From Planctomycetota bacterium (GTDB lineage: Bacteria; Planctomycetota; UBA1135; GCA-002686595), in the NCBI GenBank assembly GCA_016872795.1, contig VGYZ01000003.1, positions 31,027 through 95,026 on the forward strand: a stretch of DNA of 64,000 bases, read 5' to 3'. Position 1 is the stretch's first letter, and each line of letters begins with the position of its first letter. The notes beneath the pieces are model-generated. The model made no database searches. It was not told where the DNA came from and saw only the letters and a program-made list of their open reading frames with translations. This document shows, piece after piece, positions 18,877-26,830 of the stretch. Both the position numbers and the translations under genes were made by a program.

Positions 18877-19812
18877 TCAGTGCTCGGGGTGGACGGAAGC
18901 TCCGACGAAGATGATCGAGAGCTGGGTGAAGATGTAGGCCTGCAGGACCGCGACGAAGGTCTCGATGATCATGATGAACACGCCGAAACCGACCGCGAGC
19001 GGCGCCGAGCCGTAGCCCGCGACCGCGTTCGCGCCCGAGTCCGCGAAGAACATGATCAGGCCCATGCACGAGAGCACGATCAGGTGCCCGGCGGTCATGT
19101 TGGCGAACAGGCGGATGGTGAGCGCGAAGGGCTTGACGAGCAGCCCGATCAACTCGATCACGAACAACAGCGGCCACAAGGGCAGCGGGACATGCGGCAC
19201 GAGGTGCTTCCAGAAGGCGATCGGCCCCTGCACGGCCATGCCGCCGCCGATCATCGCCAAGAGCGTCATGCCCGCGAGCGCACCGGTGACCGCGATCGAG
19301 GCGGTGGCCGTCGACGAGTGCGGCAGGAGGCCGAACACATTCTGGAACATCACGAAGAAGAACACGCACAGGAAGTACGGCAGGAAGTGCGCGCCGTGCT
19401 CCTTGCCCATCACCGGGAGGACCATCTCGTCGCGGATGAAGAGCACGAAGCCCGCGAACATCTTGCTGATCGCGTCGCCCTTGCCCGTGCGCAGGTAGCC
19501 CGGCACGCCGGAGAAGCCGACGAGCACGAACGCCACCGCCGCGAACTGGAACACCTGCAGGTTGGTCAGCACCAGCGTGTCGATGTCGTGACCGGCGGAG
19601 TCCAGCGTGAAGATCGACGGCAGCCAGCCGGCGTGGATGCCGATCGGCTGGTGGTCGCCTCCGAGCAGGGCGGCCGGCTTCAAGTGCGCGAACAGCTGCT
19701 GGAAGACATCGTTTTCGCGGTGGTGGTCGGCGAACAGCGTGGCGACGGCGCAGGCCGCGACCACGATGGCCAGCATGACGAGACCGCGGGGCGAGAGGAT
19801 GTAGCGGGTCAT
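18877..19812 (-). CDS. atpB: Fo ATP synthase subunit a
   Basis: The 311-residue membrane stator has five to six hydrophobic helices. The conserved Arg lies in KPFALTIRLFANMTAGHLIV, and the C-terminal helix FIMIIETFVAVLQAYIFTQL completes the half-channels. The ORF track extends to 20136; the ATG at 19812 overlaps the stop of the atpI-like gene (ATGA). A soluble N-terminal stretch of about 70 residues precedes the membrane core. Confidence 0.95.
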   Translation of the reverse strand: MTRYILSPRGLVMLAIVVAACAVATLFADHHRENDVFQQLFAHLKPAALLGGDHQPIGIHAGWLPSIFTLDSAGHDIDTLVLTNLQVFQFAAVAFVLVGFSGVPGYLRTGKGDAISKMFAGFVLFIRDEMVLPVMGKEHGAHFLPYFLCVFFFVMFQNVFGLLPHSSTATASIAVTGALAGMTLLAMIGGGMAVQGPIAFWKHLVPHVPLPLWPLLFVIELIGLLVKPFALTIRLFANMTAGHLIVLSCMGLIMFFADSGANAVAGYGSAPLAVGFGVFIMIIETFVAVLQAYIFTQLSIIFVGASVHPEH

Positions 19813-20198
19813 TGGGCACTGCTCCGGTGAGGGCGCAGCGAGCGCAGGTGCGGGAGCGAGCACGCCAGCATCGCCCACAGCACCGCGGCCGCGAATCCGA
19901 GGAGGTACGCGGACCAGTCGAAGATCTCCCCCGCGGCCGGGACATAGCGCAGGCACAGCGCGCCGGCGCCGAGCAGCCCGAGCTTGGCGAGGAAGGTGAA
20001 CACGAAGCCGTCGAGCGGACGACCCGGGCCGAGACGGCGCGAGCGCTCGCTCCAAGCCAGCCCGAGTGCGGACACGAATGTCGCGGCAAGGACCCCGAGC
20101 AGCGCACCGGCCCCGCTGCTTCCGCCGAGTTGCCATGCCACGAGCCCGGCGACCGCTAGACCGATGGCGAGCAGGAGGTAGGAGCTTCTGGAGGTCAC
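19809..20198 (-). CDS. four-helix membrane protein of the atp operon (AtpI-like)
   Basis: The 129-residue protein has four predicted membrane helices (YLLLAIGLAVAGLVAWQLGG, ALLGVLAATFVSALGLAW, FTFLAKLGLLGAGALCLRYV, AYLLGFAAAVLWAMLACSL). Position between atpZ and atpB and overall layout match the poorly conserved AtpI chaperone that assists c-ring assembly. I assign it by context more than by motif. The start is GTG at 20198. Its stop overlaps the atpB start by four bases. Confidence 0.7.
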   Translation of the reverse strand: MTSRSSYLLLAIGLAVAGLVAWQLGGSSGAGALLGVLAATFVSALGLAWSERSRRLGPGRPLDGFVFTFLAKLGLLGAGALCLRYVPAAGEIFDWSAYLLGFAAAVLWAMLACSLPHLRSLRPHRSSAQ

Positions 20199-20305
20199 GG
20201 GTCGCGTCGGAGGGCCAGCGGACGAAAGGGCTCGAAGGGTACCGGGGTCGGAAGATGTGCTGGTCTCTAAGGATCTTGGCGCAGCGCCGACTTCGATCGC
20301 TGGCC

Positions 20306-20542
20306 CTAGCCGAGGCGTCGCACGAGCGAGTACATCGCGCCCGCGGCGCCGAGCAGGATGCCGGCGATCATCAGCCACGGTTCTGTCCCGAGCTTTCCAT
20401 CGAGCCACCACCCGAGCGCTCCGCAGGCGAGGAAGGTCGATGCGAACTGCAACCCCGCGCCCGCGTACTTCAGGTACTGCGGGTCCGCGGTCCCTCGCGG
20501 CGCACGCGGCGCTTTCGGGGTGTCGTGGTCCACGTCGTGCAC
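20306..20542 (-). CDS. atpZ: AtpZ/AtpI-family small membrane protein, first gene of the atp operon
   Basis: This 78-residue protein has two membrane helices: QFASTFLACGALGWWLDGKL and PWLMIAGILLGAAGAMYSLV. The GWWLDGKLGTEPWLMIAGIL pattern is diagnostic of AtpZ, which pairs with AtpI in c-ring assembly or cation handling. GTG at 20542 is the start. A promoter candidate lies about 165 bp upstream. Confidence 0.8.
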   Translation of the reverse strand: MHDVDHDTPKAPRAPRGTADPQYLKYAGAGLQFASTFLACGALGWWLDGKLGTEPWLMIAGILLGAAGAMYSLVRRLG

Positions 20543-20706
20543 GCGCCTGACGCCCCGGTTGGGAGGCTCGACGCGGATCCTTCGTCATCTGGCTTTTTGG
20601 AGAGCGCTCGGCGGGAGGCGTCGCACGGAAGGCGTGGACCGACTCGCGACCGAGTCCCTTCGGTCTGGCGGGACGCGCGGCGCCTCGCCCGACTTCCGGG
20701 CCAAGG

Positions 20707-20734
20707 AGGATAGGGATGGAAGGGCGTGAGTCAA
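20707..20734 (-). promoter_or_regulatory. sigma-70-like promoter for the atp operon
   Basis: On the minus strand TTGACT (20734-20729), a 16-bp spacer and TATCCT (20712-20707) give a near-consensus promoter about 165 nt upstream of the atpZ start. It is the only good -35/-10 pair I see ahead of the ten atp genes. Confidence 0.5.
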
Positions 20735-20783
20735 CACTCTAGGGGCCCACAAAAAAGCGGCCGACATGGTCGCGGTCGATGTC

Positions 20784-20812
20784 TTGGGGGCGGCGTCCTC
20801 CGTTGCTAGGCT
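20784..20812 (+). promoter_or_regulatory. promoter candidate for ndk
   Basis: TTGGGG, exactly 17 bp, then TAGGCT, about 83 nt before the ndk GTG. The extended -10 word TGCTAGGCT recurs upstream of other genes in the window. Confidence 0.45.
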
Positions 20813-20895
20813 CTTCGCCCCTGTTTCTCGCCCGGCGCGCGCCGGAGCGCCGCCACAATCGTCCCCCACCATCGTTCTCCGGAAGGAAGCCCGCC

Positions 20896-21372
20896 GTGGC
20901 CGTCCAACGCACCCTCGTCCTCCTCAAGCCCGACGCCGTCCAGCGTGGCCTCGTCGGCACGATCCTCGCCCGCTTCGAGCACAAGGGCCTCAAGCTCGTC
21001 GCCATGAAGCTGCGCAGCTTCCCCGCCAGCACCTTCGAGAGGCACTACGAGCCCCACAAGGCCAAGCCCTTCTATCCGGGCCTCGTGAAGTACATGAGCT
21101 CCTCCCCGGTGGTCGCCCTGGCTCTCGAAGGCGTCGACGCGATCGAGGTCGTGCGCGGCATGATGGGCGCCACCAACTCGCGCAAGGCCGCCCCGGGCAC
21201 GATCCGCGGCGACCTCGGCATGAGCTTCTCCAACAACCTCGTGCACGGCTCGGACGGCCCCGAGTCGGCCGCCTCGGAGCTCGCCAACTTCTTCGGCGAC
21301 TGCGCCGAGGTTTGCAACTGGACGCCGATCTCCACGCCGTGGATCTACAACGTCGCCGAGGAGCTTGCCTGA
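20896..21372 (+). CDS. ndk: nucleoside diphosphate kinase
   Basis: The enzyme moves phosphate between NTPs and NDPs through a phospho-His. RTLVLLKPDAVQRGLVGTIL is the typical first strand and helix. GATNSRKAAPGTIRGDLG and NLVHGSDGPESAASELANFF carry the nucleotide-binding residues and the active-site His. The GTG at 20896 has GGAAGGA upstream and fits the family start; the ORF track begins too early. At 158 residues it has a C-terminal tail slightly longer than in short bacterial NDKs. Confidence 0.95.
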   Translation: MAVQRTLVLLKPDAVQRGLVGTILARFEHKGLKLVAMKLRSFPASTFERHYEPHKAKPFYPGLVKYMSSSPVVALALEGVDAIEVVRGMMGATNSRKAAPGTIRGDLGMSFSNNLVHGSDGPESAASELANFFGDCAEVCNWTPISTPWIYNVAEELA

Positions 21373-21439
21373 GCGCGAGGCTCGACACGCGCGCGCTGGC
21401 GGGCTTGCCCGCCGGGCGCGAACCGCGTCCGACGCGGGA

Positions 21440-21478
21440 GGACAGGCCGTGAGCGCAGGACGCGCGAGCGGCCTGTCC
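21440..21478 (+). promoter_or_regulatory. 10-bp inverted repeat enclosing the rqcH-like start codon
   Basis: GGACAGGCCG (21440-21449) and CGGCCTGTCC (21469-21478) are perfect complements. The first arm overlaps the end of the GGGAGG ribosome binding site and the first base of the GTG start, so the mRNA could fold to hide the initiation site. Confidence 0.5.
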
Positions 21479-22999
21479 GCGCTCGAGGTCGGTGCGCTCG
21501 TCGCCGAGCTCGCTCCGCTCGTCGTCGGCGCGCACATGGCCGAGCTGGTGGCGTTGCCGCCGCGCGACCTCGTGCTCTACTTCAAGTTCGACGCGTCGAG
21601 CGACGCTCGCACGCTGGTGCGCAAGCTGCACCTCTCCGCGGACGGCGACTGCCCGCGCCTGTACTTGCAGAGCGCGCGCCAAGAGCGCCCCGACGCTCCC
21701 GCTGGTCCCTTCTTCCGCCGCTGCGCCGAAGAGCTCGCCGGTGCGCGCCTGCGCCGCATCTCGCAGGCCGGGCGCGACCGCATCGTGCTGCTCGAATTCG
21801 AGGAGGCCATCCGCGGCGAGCGTCGCACGCTCGTGGCGGAGCTCGTCGGCCGGCACTCGAACTTCGTGCTGCTCGGCCCCGCGGACAAGGTGCTCGATGT
21901 GCTCGTTCCGCCTCCGGGCGCCGCGAAGAGCGCGCCGCGCCTGCAGCTCGGCGCGCCTTGGACTCCCCCGCCGGGCAGTCCGCGCGAGAGCGCCGGCGAG
22001 CCCGGCCTCGCCGCGCGCCTCGGTCCGCCGCCGGAAGGCGGTGAGGCACGCGCGGACTGTGCCGCGCCGCTCTCGTTCCTGGTGCAGGAGGTGCTCGGCC
22101 GCGCGGTGGCTGAGCTCGCCTCCGCGCGCGCGCGCCGCGACCTGATGGAGCGCGTGGCGCGCAAGCTCGAGCGCTGCGAGTCGCTCGTGCGCGGACTCGA
22201 GCAGCGCCTCGCGGCCTCGTCGAACGCCGACAGCGTGCGCGAGGACGGCGAGGCGCTCAAGGCCAGCATGCACCTCGTGCAGCGCGGGATGGACGCGGTG
22301 AATGTGCCCGATCCGTTCTCGCCCGAGTCGCGCGAGCGTCGCATCGAGCTCGATCCGCGTCGCAGTGCGCGCGAGAATGTGGAGCTCGTGTTCGAGCGCT
22401 ACAAGAAGCTCGTGCGAGCGCGGGAAACCGTCGAGCGCGAGCTCGAACTCGCGCGCGAGAAGCTCGCGGGCCTGCGCGCGATCGCTGCGGCCTGCGAGGA
22501 CGCAGCCGGCGACGCGGCGGCGCTCGAGGAGCGCGCCATCGCGCAGGGCCTGCTCGAGCGCGCGCAGGTGACGGTCGAGGAGCGCGAGCGCAAGGCTCCC
22601 GAGCCGCGCAAGCCCTACAAGCTCTTCCGCGGCAAGAACGGCGCCGAGATCCGCGTCGGGCGCAACGCCTCCGACAACGACGACCTGACCTTCCACCACA
22701 GCAAGGGCGGGGACCTGTGGCTGCACACCGCCGACAGCTCCGGCAGTCATGTGATCCTCGTGCTCGACAAGGGCGCCGAGCCCGATTCCGAGGACCTGCT
22801 CGACGCGGCGCACCTCGCGGCCCACTTTTCGCCGCTGCGCGACGCCACGCGCGTCAATGTGCATGTCGCCCGCCGCAAGGAAGTCCACAAGCCGCGCGGC
22901 GCGAAGCCCGGCCTCGTGACGCTCTCGGGCGGCAAGGTCCTCGCTTTACGGATGCAACCAGAGCGCCTCCGGCGGCTACTCGATCCCGCGCGTGCGTGA
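21449..22999 (+). CDS. NFACT-family ribosome quality control protein (RqcH/Tae2-like)
   Basis: The 516-residue protein has an NFACT-N domain (GAHMAELVALPPRDLVLYFK, LVAELVGRHSNFVLLGPADK), a central coiled coil rich in Glu/Arg (about residues 240-360), and an NFACT-R domain (YKLFRGKNGAEIRVGRNASD, LTFHHSKGGDLWLHTADSSG, HVARRKEVHKPRGAKPG). Homologs bind stalled 50S subunits and add alanine tails with tRNA-Ala. The start GTG 21449 has GGGAGG at good spacing. The ORF overlaps the ndk end only if the track start is used. The terminal VHKPRGAKPGLVTLS stretch matches functional members of the family. Confidence 0.85.
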   Translation: MSAGRASGLSALEVGALVAELAPLVVGAHMAELVALPPRDLVLYFKFDASSDARTLVRKLHLSADGDCPRLYLQSARQERPDAPAGPFFRRCAEELAGARLRRISQAGRDRIVLLEFEEAIRGERRTLVAELVGRHSNFVLLGPADKVLDVLVPPPGAAKSAPRLQLGAPWTPPPGSPRESAGEPGLAARLGPPPEGGEARADCAAPLSFLVQEVLGRAVAELASARARRDLMERVARKLERCESLVRGLEQRLAASSNADSVREDGEALKASMHLVQRGMDAVNVPDPFSPESRERRIELDPRRSARENVELVFERYKKLVRARETVERELELAREKLAGLRAIAAACEDAAGDAAALEERAIAQGLLERAQVTVEERERKAPEPRKPYKLFRGKNGAEIRVGRNASDNDDLTFHHSKGGDLWLHTADSSGSHVILVLDKGAEPDSEDLLDAAHLAAHFSPLRDATRVNVHVARRKEVHKPRGAKPGLVTLSGGKVLALRMQPERLRRLLDPARA

Positions 23000-23043
23000 G
23001 GCCTGCTAGGCTCCGCGCCCCACTCCCCCACTGCGAGCAACCC

Positions 23044-24045
23044 ATGGCCCACCGACCGCTCTCGCGTCCGTTCGCGCTGCTTCTCGCCTTCGTCCCGCTC
23101 CTCGCGCCGGCCTGCAAGACGGACGAAGGCGGCGTCACGGACGAGCAGCGCATCACGCTGCACCGCGAGTTCGCGCGCAAGTACTACGACGCGGGCGAGT
23201 TCGCGCAGGCCGAGCATCAAGTCAACCTCGGGCTCGAGCTCGACGACCAGGATCAGGGCCTGCTCCTGATGAAGGCTTGGATGCGTCTGCGCGCGGGGGG
23301 GCGCGACGACCTGTTCGTCGCGGAGAAGCTGTTCCGCGAGCAGGCCCGCGCGAAGGACTACCGCGCGCTGCTCGGTCTGGCGGAGACGCGCGAGCGCCAA
23401 GGCGTGCTCTACCGCGAGTCCGCCGAGAGCATCGAGAGCGGGCAGAGCGCGACGCGCGCGACGGATCCCAAGAAGCGCGGCCTCGAGCTGCGCCACGACG
23501 CCGCCGCGGCGTGGAAGGAAGCGCGCACGAACTACCTCGCGGTGCTCGAGGCGCGGCCGTCCGAAGTTCCCGCGCTCAACGGCCTGCAGCGCGTGTGCGC
23601 GCTCGAGGGCGACCTCGAAGGCAGCCTCGGCTGGTCGCGCAAGCTGCTCGAGGTGGCCGGGGTCGAGATCGAGTTCTGGAAGTCGGACCTCCAGCGAGCA
23701 AACCTCTCCGCGCTCGAGGAGGGCGAGCTGCGTCGGCGCCTGCAAGCGAGCTCGCGGCTGTTGGCAGCGACGCACGTCTCCGCGGCGACCACGCTCCTCG
23801 CGCTCGATCGCAAGGGCGCTGCCGCCGAGGAACTCACTGCGGCGCTCGAGCTCGACTCGAGCCGAGCGGAAGTCTACAGCCGCCGCGCGCAGCTCTATGT
23901 CGACCTCGGCCAGCTGCGCGAGGCGCGCGAGGACTTGCAGCAGTTCATCAAGCTCTCGACGCTCGGCCTCGAGCACCCCGACATGAAGCGCGCCGCGGAC
24001 ATGCTGGTGGAATGCCAGCGCCAGCTCGGCGCGTTCGGCGGGTAG
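23044..24045 (+). CDS. TPR-repeat lipoprotein of unknown function
   Basis: The 333-residue protein has a signal peptide ending in a lipobox (FVPLLAPACKT). TPR-like helices follow (YYDAGEFAQAEHQVNLGLEL; NGLQRVCALEGDLEGSLGWS; EVYSRRAQLYVDLGQLREAR). It is likely a periplasmic or outer-membrane-anchored scaffold. A TAGGCT -10-like box lies 31 bp upstream. It converges with the PDZ gene, with 15 bp between stops. I do not recognise a specific family. Confidence 0.75.
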   Translation: MAHRPLSRPFALLLAFVPLLAPACKTDEGGVTDEQRITLHREFARKYYDAGEFAQAEHQVNLGLELDDQDQGLLLMKAWMRLRAGGRDDLFVAEKLFREQARAKDYRALLGLAETRERQGVLYRESAESIESGQSATRATDPKKRGLELRHDAAAAWKEARTNYLAVLEARPSEVPALNGLQRVCALEGDLEGSLGWSRKLLEVAGVEIEFWKSDLQRANLSALEEGELRRRLQASSRLLAATHVSAATTLLALDRKGAAAEELTAALELDSSRAEVYSRRAQLYVDLGQLREAREDLQQFIKLSTLGLEHPDMKRAADMLVECQRQLGAFGG

Positions 24046-24060
24046 CTCGCCCGCGCCCGC

Positions 24061-25113
24061 TCAGACCTGCCGCGAGGCAGCCGGCTTCCAGCTGCGCGTG
24101 CGGCGCTGGCCCCAGCGATCGATCACGATCACCTCGACCGGGCCGCGCTCCTCGCGAGCCTGAAGCTGGCGCGAGACATCGTCGCGCGAGCGCAACGACA
24201 CACCGTTCATCTCGAGCAGCACATGGCCACGCTGCAAGCCCAGTTGCTGCGCGATACTGCCCGGCTCGACGCGCTCGATGCGCAGGCCCACGCCCGGCTC
24301 GAGGCCGAGCGCGGTCGCTTCCTCCGCGGAGAGCGGCACGATCGCCACGCCGAGGATGTCCGTGCGGACTTCGGACGCGAGCTCGCGTTGCAGGTCGAGG
24401 GGCCAGCTCTGTCCCGCTTGCGCGCCGCCGTGCGCGGAGCCGCCGCCGACCTTGCCGCGCAGCTCCGGGTGCTGCTCGAGCAGCTCGTCGATCGACTTCG
24501 CGCTGTATTCCTCGGTCGTAGTCTGGCCGTTCTCGCTGCGCGAGATCTTGCACTTCACGCCGTCGGGTCCGCTCTCGAGCGAGAGCGACTCGGACTGGCT
24601 GCGCATCGAGAGGCCGCTTCCGTCCTGCGGCGCGGGAGGGATCGGAGGGCCGCCGCGGCGGCCGAAGCCGGGGAACGAGCGGTCGAGGTCCTCGAACATC
24701 TCACGGCGCAGATCGTCGAGATCGAAGTCCTGCCCGAACGCATCGGGGAAGAACACACCGCGGCGAGCGCGCGGGCCTTGACCTGCGGCGTGGCGCGGAC
24801 CGAGCTCGCGCAACGCGAGTCGCGCGCTCCACGCCAGCTCGACGCTGGCTTCGTCGCGCGCCCAGCCCTCGAGCGCCGTGCGCAGGCTCTCGTCGCGCCG
24901 GGCGGCATTCACCAGCGCCTCGAAGGACTGTTCGCGCAGGTCGAGGTCGGACGCCGCGAGCTTGTTCTTCCAGCCTTCGATGTCGGCGCTGGTCGCGGGC
25001 GCGGTCGGCTGCACGCGCACGAGTTGGCCTTGGGCGACGGTCGGGAGCGGTTGGAACGAGGCGCCGAGCGTGGCGCTGCCGAGCACGAGCGAGGCGAGTG
25101 TGGTGAGATGCAT
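24061..25113 (-). CDS. secreted PDZ-domain protein downstream of an ECF sigma/anti-sigma pair
   Basis: The 350-residue protein has a signal peptide (LTTLASLVLGSATLGASFQP), a low-complexity Pro/Gly middle (FPGFGRRGGPPIPPAPQDGS) and a C-terminal PDZ domain (ALGLEPGVGLRIERVEPGSI, LGLQRGHVLLEMNGVSLRSR). There is no trypsin-like protease domain, so it is a PDZ adaptor and not an HtrA protease. The ATG at 25113 is chosen because it starts the signal peptide; the longer ORF start is unlikely. Its place 112 bp after the anti-sigma gene suggests an envelope-stress role, which is inference. Confidence 0.72.
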   Translation of the reverse strand: MHLTTLASLVLGSATLGASFQPLPTVAQGQLVRVQPTAPATSADIEGWKNKLAASDLDLREQSFEALVNAARRDESLRTALEGWARDEASVELAWSARLALRELGPRHAAGQGPRARRGVFFPDAFGQDFDLDDLRREMFEDLDRSFPGFGRRGGPPIPPAPQDGSGLSMRSQSESLSLESGPDGVKCKISRSENGQTTTEEYSAKSIDELLEQHPELRGKVGGGSAHGGAQAGQSWPLDLQRELASEVRTDILGVAIVPLSAEEATALGLEPGVGLRIERVEPGSIAQQLGLQRGHVLLEMNGVSLRSRDDVSRQLQAREERGPVEVIVIDRWGQRRTRSWKPAASRQV

Positions 25114-25225
25114 GGCTGGAGCGCGCAGTTCGCTCGCGGGGCGAGCTGGGGACGCGCGTACCCCCTTGGGAGTGGTGATGGCAACTTCACGCGCGCGGGG
25201 AACGACCGCGCGCGCCGACGCGGCG

Positions 25226-25912
25226 TCAGCGCAGCTCGCGATCGCTCGCGAGCGATCCTGTGCTGACACCGGTCGCGGATTCGAACGGAACGGAGAAGTC
25301 GCGCCGGCGTTCTTCGCCGGGCGCGCGCCGCAGACCCCCGCTCGTCCCTGCGGACGACGGAGCGGGCAGCAGCTCGGAAGCGCCCGTCAGCGGGAGCGTC
25401 CGGACCGGAGCGAGCGTCTCCCCTGCGGGCGACGCGACCAGCACGGTCTCCGGCGCGGTTGCAGGCGCCTGGGTGTTGGCGAGCGCGGAATCCGCGGTCG
25501 TCGACGGGGGCAGGGACACGAGCAGCTGCCAGACCAGCGCCACGGCCGCGGCGGCTGCGGCGAGCACGCTCGCGCGGCGCACCAGCAGGCTGCTCCGAGG
25601 ACGAGCTCGGGCGGCACCCGAGGGTCGGGCGGGTGACAGCGCGGGAGCGGGATCGAGCGCCGCGAGCCGACCTTCGGCTGCGAGCGTCGAGCGCACGCGA
25701 GACCACATGTCGATCGTGGGCACCGGATCGCCGGCGCGCTCGCGCAGGGCGGCTAGGGCGAGGCCGAGGCGCTCGGCCTGCGCACGGCAGGTCGAGCACT
25801 GTCCGAGGTGCGCGGCGCAGTCCGCGGCGCGCTTTGAGCTCGCGGGGGTCTCGTCATCGCGCTCGAGCAGGTGCTCGAGGACGCTGGCGCAATCGATCGG
25901 TTCGCTGTTCAT
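25226..25912 (-). CDS. anti-sigma factor with zinc-finger (ZAS-like) domain
   Basis: This 228-residue single-pass membrane protein has an N-terminal cytoplasmic domain with HLGQCSTCRAQAE, the Hx3CxxC pattern of zinc anti-sigma factors. A membrane helix follows near residues 110-125 (ASVLAAAAAAVALVWQLLVS), then a Pro/Thr-rich extracytoplasmic tail. The start at 25912 overlaps the sigma factor stop (ATGA), the normal arrangement of ECF sigma/anti-sigma pairs. It should hold the sigma factor inactive until an envelope signal arrives. Confidence 0.82.
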   Translation of the reverse strand: MNSEPIDCASVLEHLLERDDETPASSKRAADCAAHLGQCSTCRAQAERLGLALAALRERAGDPVPTIDMWSRVRSTLAAEGRLAALDPAPALSPARPSGAARARPRSSLLVRRASVLAAAAAAVALVWQLLVSLPPSTTADSALANTQAPATAPETVLVASPAGETLAPVRTLPLTGASELLPAPSSAGTSGGLRRAPGEERRRDFSVPFESATGVSTGSLASDRELR

Positions 25913-26679
25913 GCCTGCTCGTCCGTCTCTCGGTCGGGTACGCGGGAGGGTCGGCTCGCGTTGGGGCGAGCTTCGTTCTTGTCGGTCTGTGGTGTTCGGC
26001 GCAACTCCGCAGCGCGCTCCCGTCGTTCCCACTCCTCGAAAAACAGCTTGCGCCCGCGGTGCAGGCGCCAGCGCACGGTGACATGGGTCGCGCCGACGAT
26101 CTTCGCGATCAGGTTGCAGGGCAGCCCCTCGATGTCGCGCAGCGTGAGCACCGACTGGAAGTGCGGGGCGAGCGCCGCGATGCACGCGCGCACCTTGCCC
26201 GCCGTTTCCTGCGCCTCCAGGTGTTCAAAGGGCGCCGGCGCGTTGTTGGGCAGTTCCGCCTCCCAGCTCGCGCCGTCGTCCTCGCCGTTGGAGGACTGCG
26301 TCAGGAGCCGCCGCCGCCGCAGGTGGTCGATGGCGAGGTTGGTGACGATGCGGTTGAGCCAGGTCGAGAAGTTGTACTGGTAGTCGAAGCGCTCCAAGCT
26401 GCGGAAGACGCGCAGGAAGGCCTCCTGCACGATGTCTTGGGCGTCGTCGTCGCTGGGCACCAGATGGCGGGCGACGCGGAACGCGCGCGCCTGATGGGAC
26501 TTCACCAGCGCCTCGAAGGCCTGCTCTTCCCCGCGCGCCGCCCTGCGGATCACCTCGGCCTCGGCCGGATCCGGAGCCGGGGCACGCGCGTCCTTCGACG
26601 AAGGCTCGTCCGAGTCAGGACTCGGGGGAGGCTCGTCCTCGGGGGGGAGCGCGTGCGCCATGGGCTGGGCGGTTCTCAT
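25909..26679 (-). CDS. ECF RNA polymerase sigma factor (RpoE/SigW-like)
   Basis: Sigma region 2 is clear (VPSDDDAQDIVQEAFLRVFR, YNFSTWLNRIVTNLAIDHLR), as is region 4 (PHFQSVLTLRDIEGLPCNLI, AKIVGATHVTVRWRLHRGRK). The region 2-4 linker is long and acidic, and an acidic/Pro-rich N-terminal extension precedes region 2. Start choice between ATG 26679 and ATG 26661 is open; neither has a strong ribosome binding site. It forms an overlapping pair with the anti-sigma gene. Confidence 0.88.
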   Translation of the reverse strand: MRTAQPMAHALPPEDEPPPSPDSDEPSSKDARAPAPDPAEAEVIRRAARGEEQAFEALVKSHQARAFRVARHLVPSDDDAQDIVQEAFLRVFRSLERFDYQYNFSTWLNRIVTNLAIDHLRRRRLLTQSSNGEDDGASWEAELPNNAPAPFEHLEAQETAGKVRACIAALAPHFQSVLTLRDIEGLPCNLIAKIVGATHVTVRWRLHRGRKLFFEEWERRERAAELRRTPQTDKNEARPNASRPSRVPDRETDEQA

Positions 26680-26830
26680 CGGCCAAGGCCGCGGGGATTC
26701 GAGACCCCTGCGGGCCACCTGAAAGCGAGCCTACGCGCCCCGAGGCTAGCTGTTGGCGCGGAGCCCAGCGAAGGAAATCACCCCGGGCGCTGGGCAGGTC
26801 TGCGGGGCCGTGGCGCGCGGAGGTCGGTCC

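Larger units (their letters stand above)
20543..20895. other. 353-bp divergent control region between the atp operon and ndk
   Basis: No gene is seen. It holds one sigma-70-like promoter candidate on each strand (20707-20734 minus, 20784-20812 plus), about 50 bp apart and back to back. Confidence 0.5.

Noticed and set aside
24061-25113. HtrA/DegP protease
   Set aside because: A PDZ domain is present but no His-Asp-Ser protease domain or GNSGG motif.
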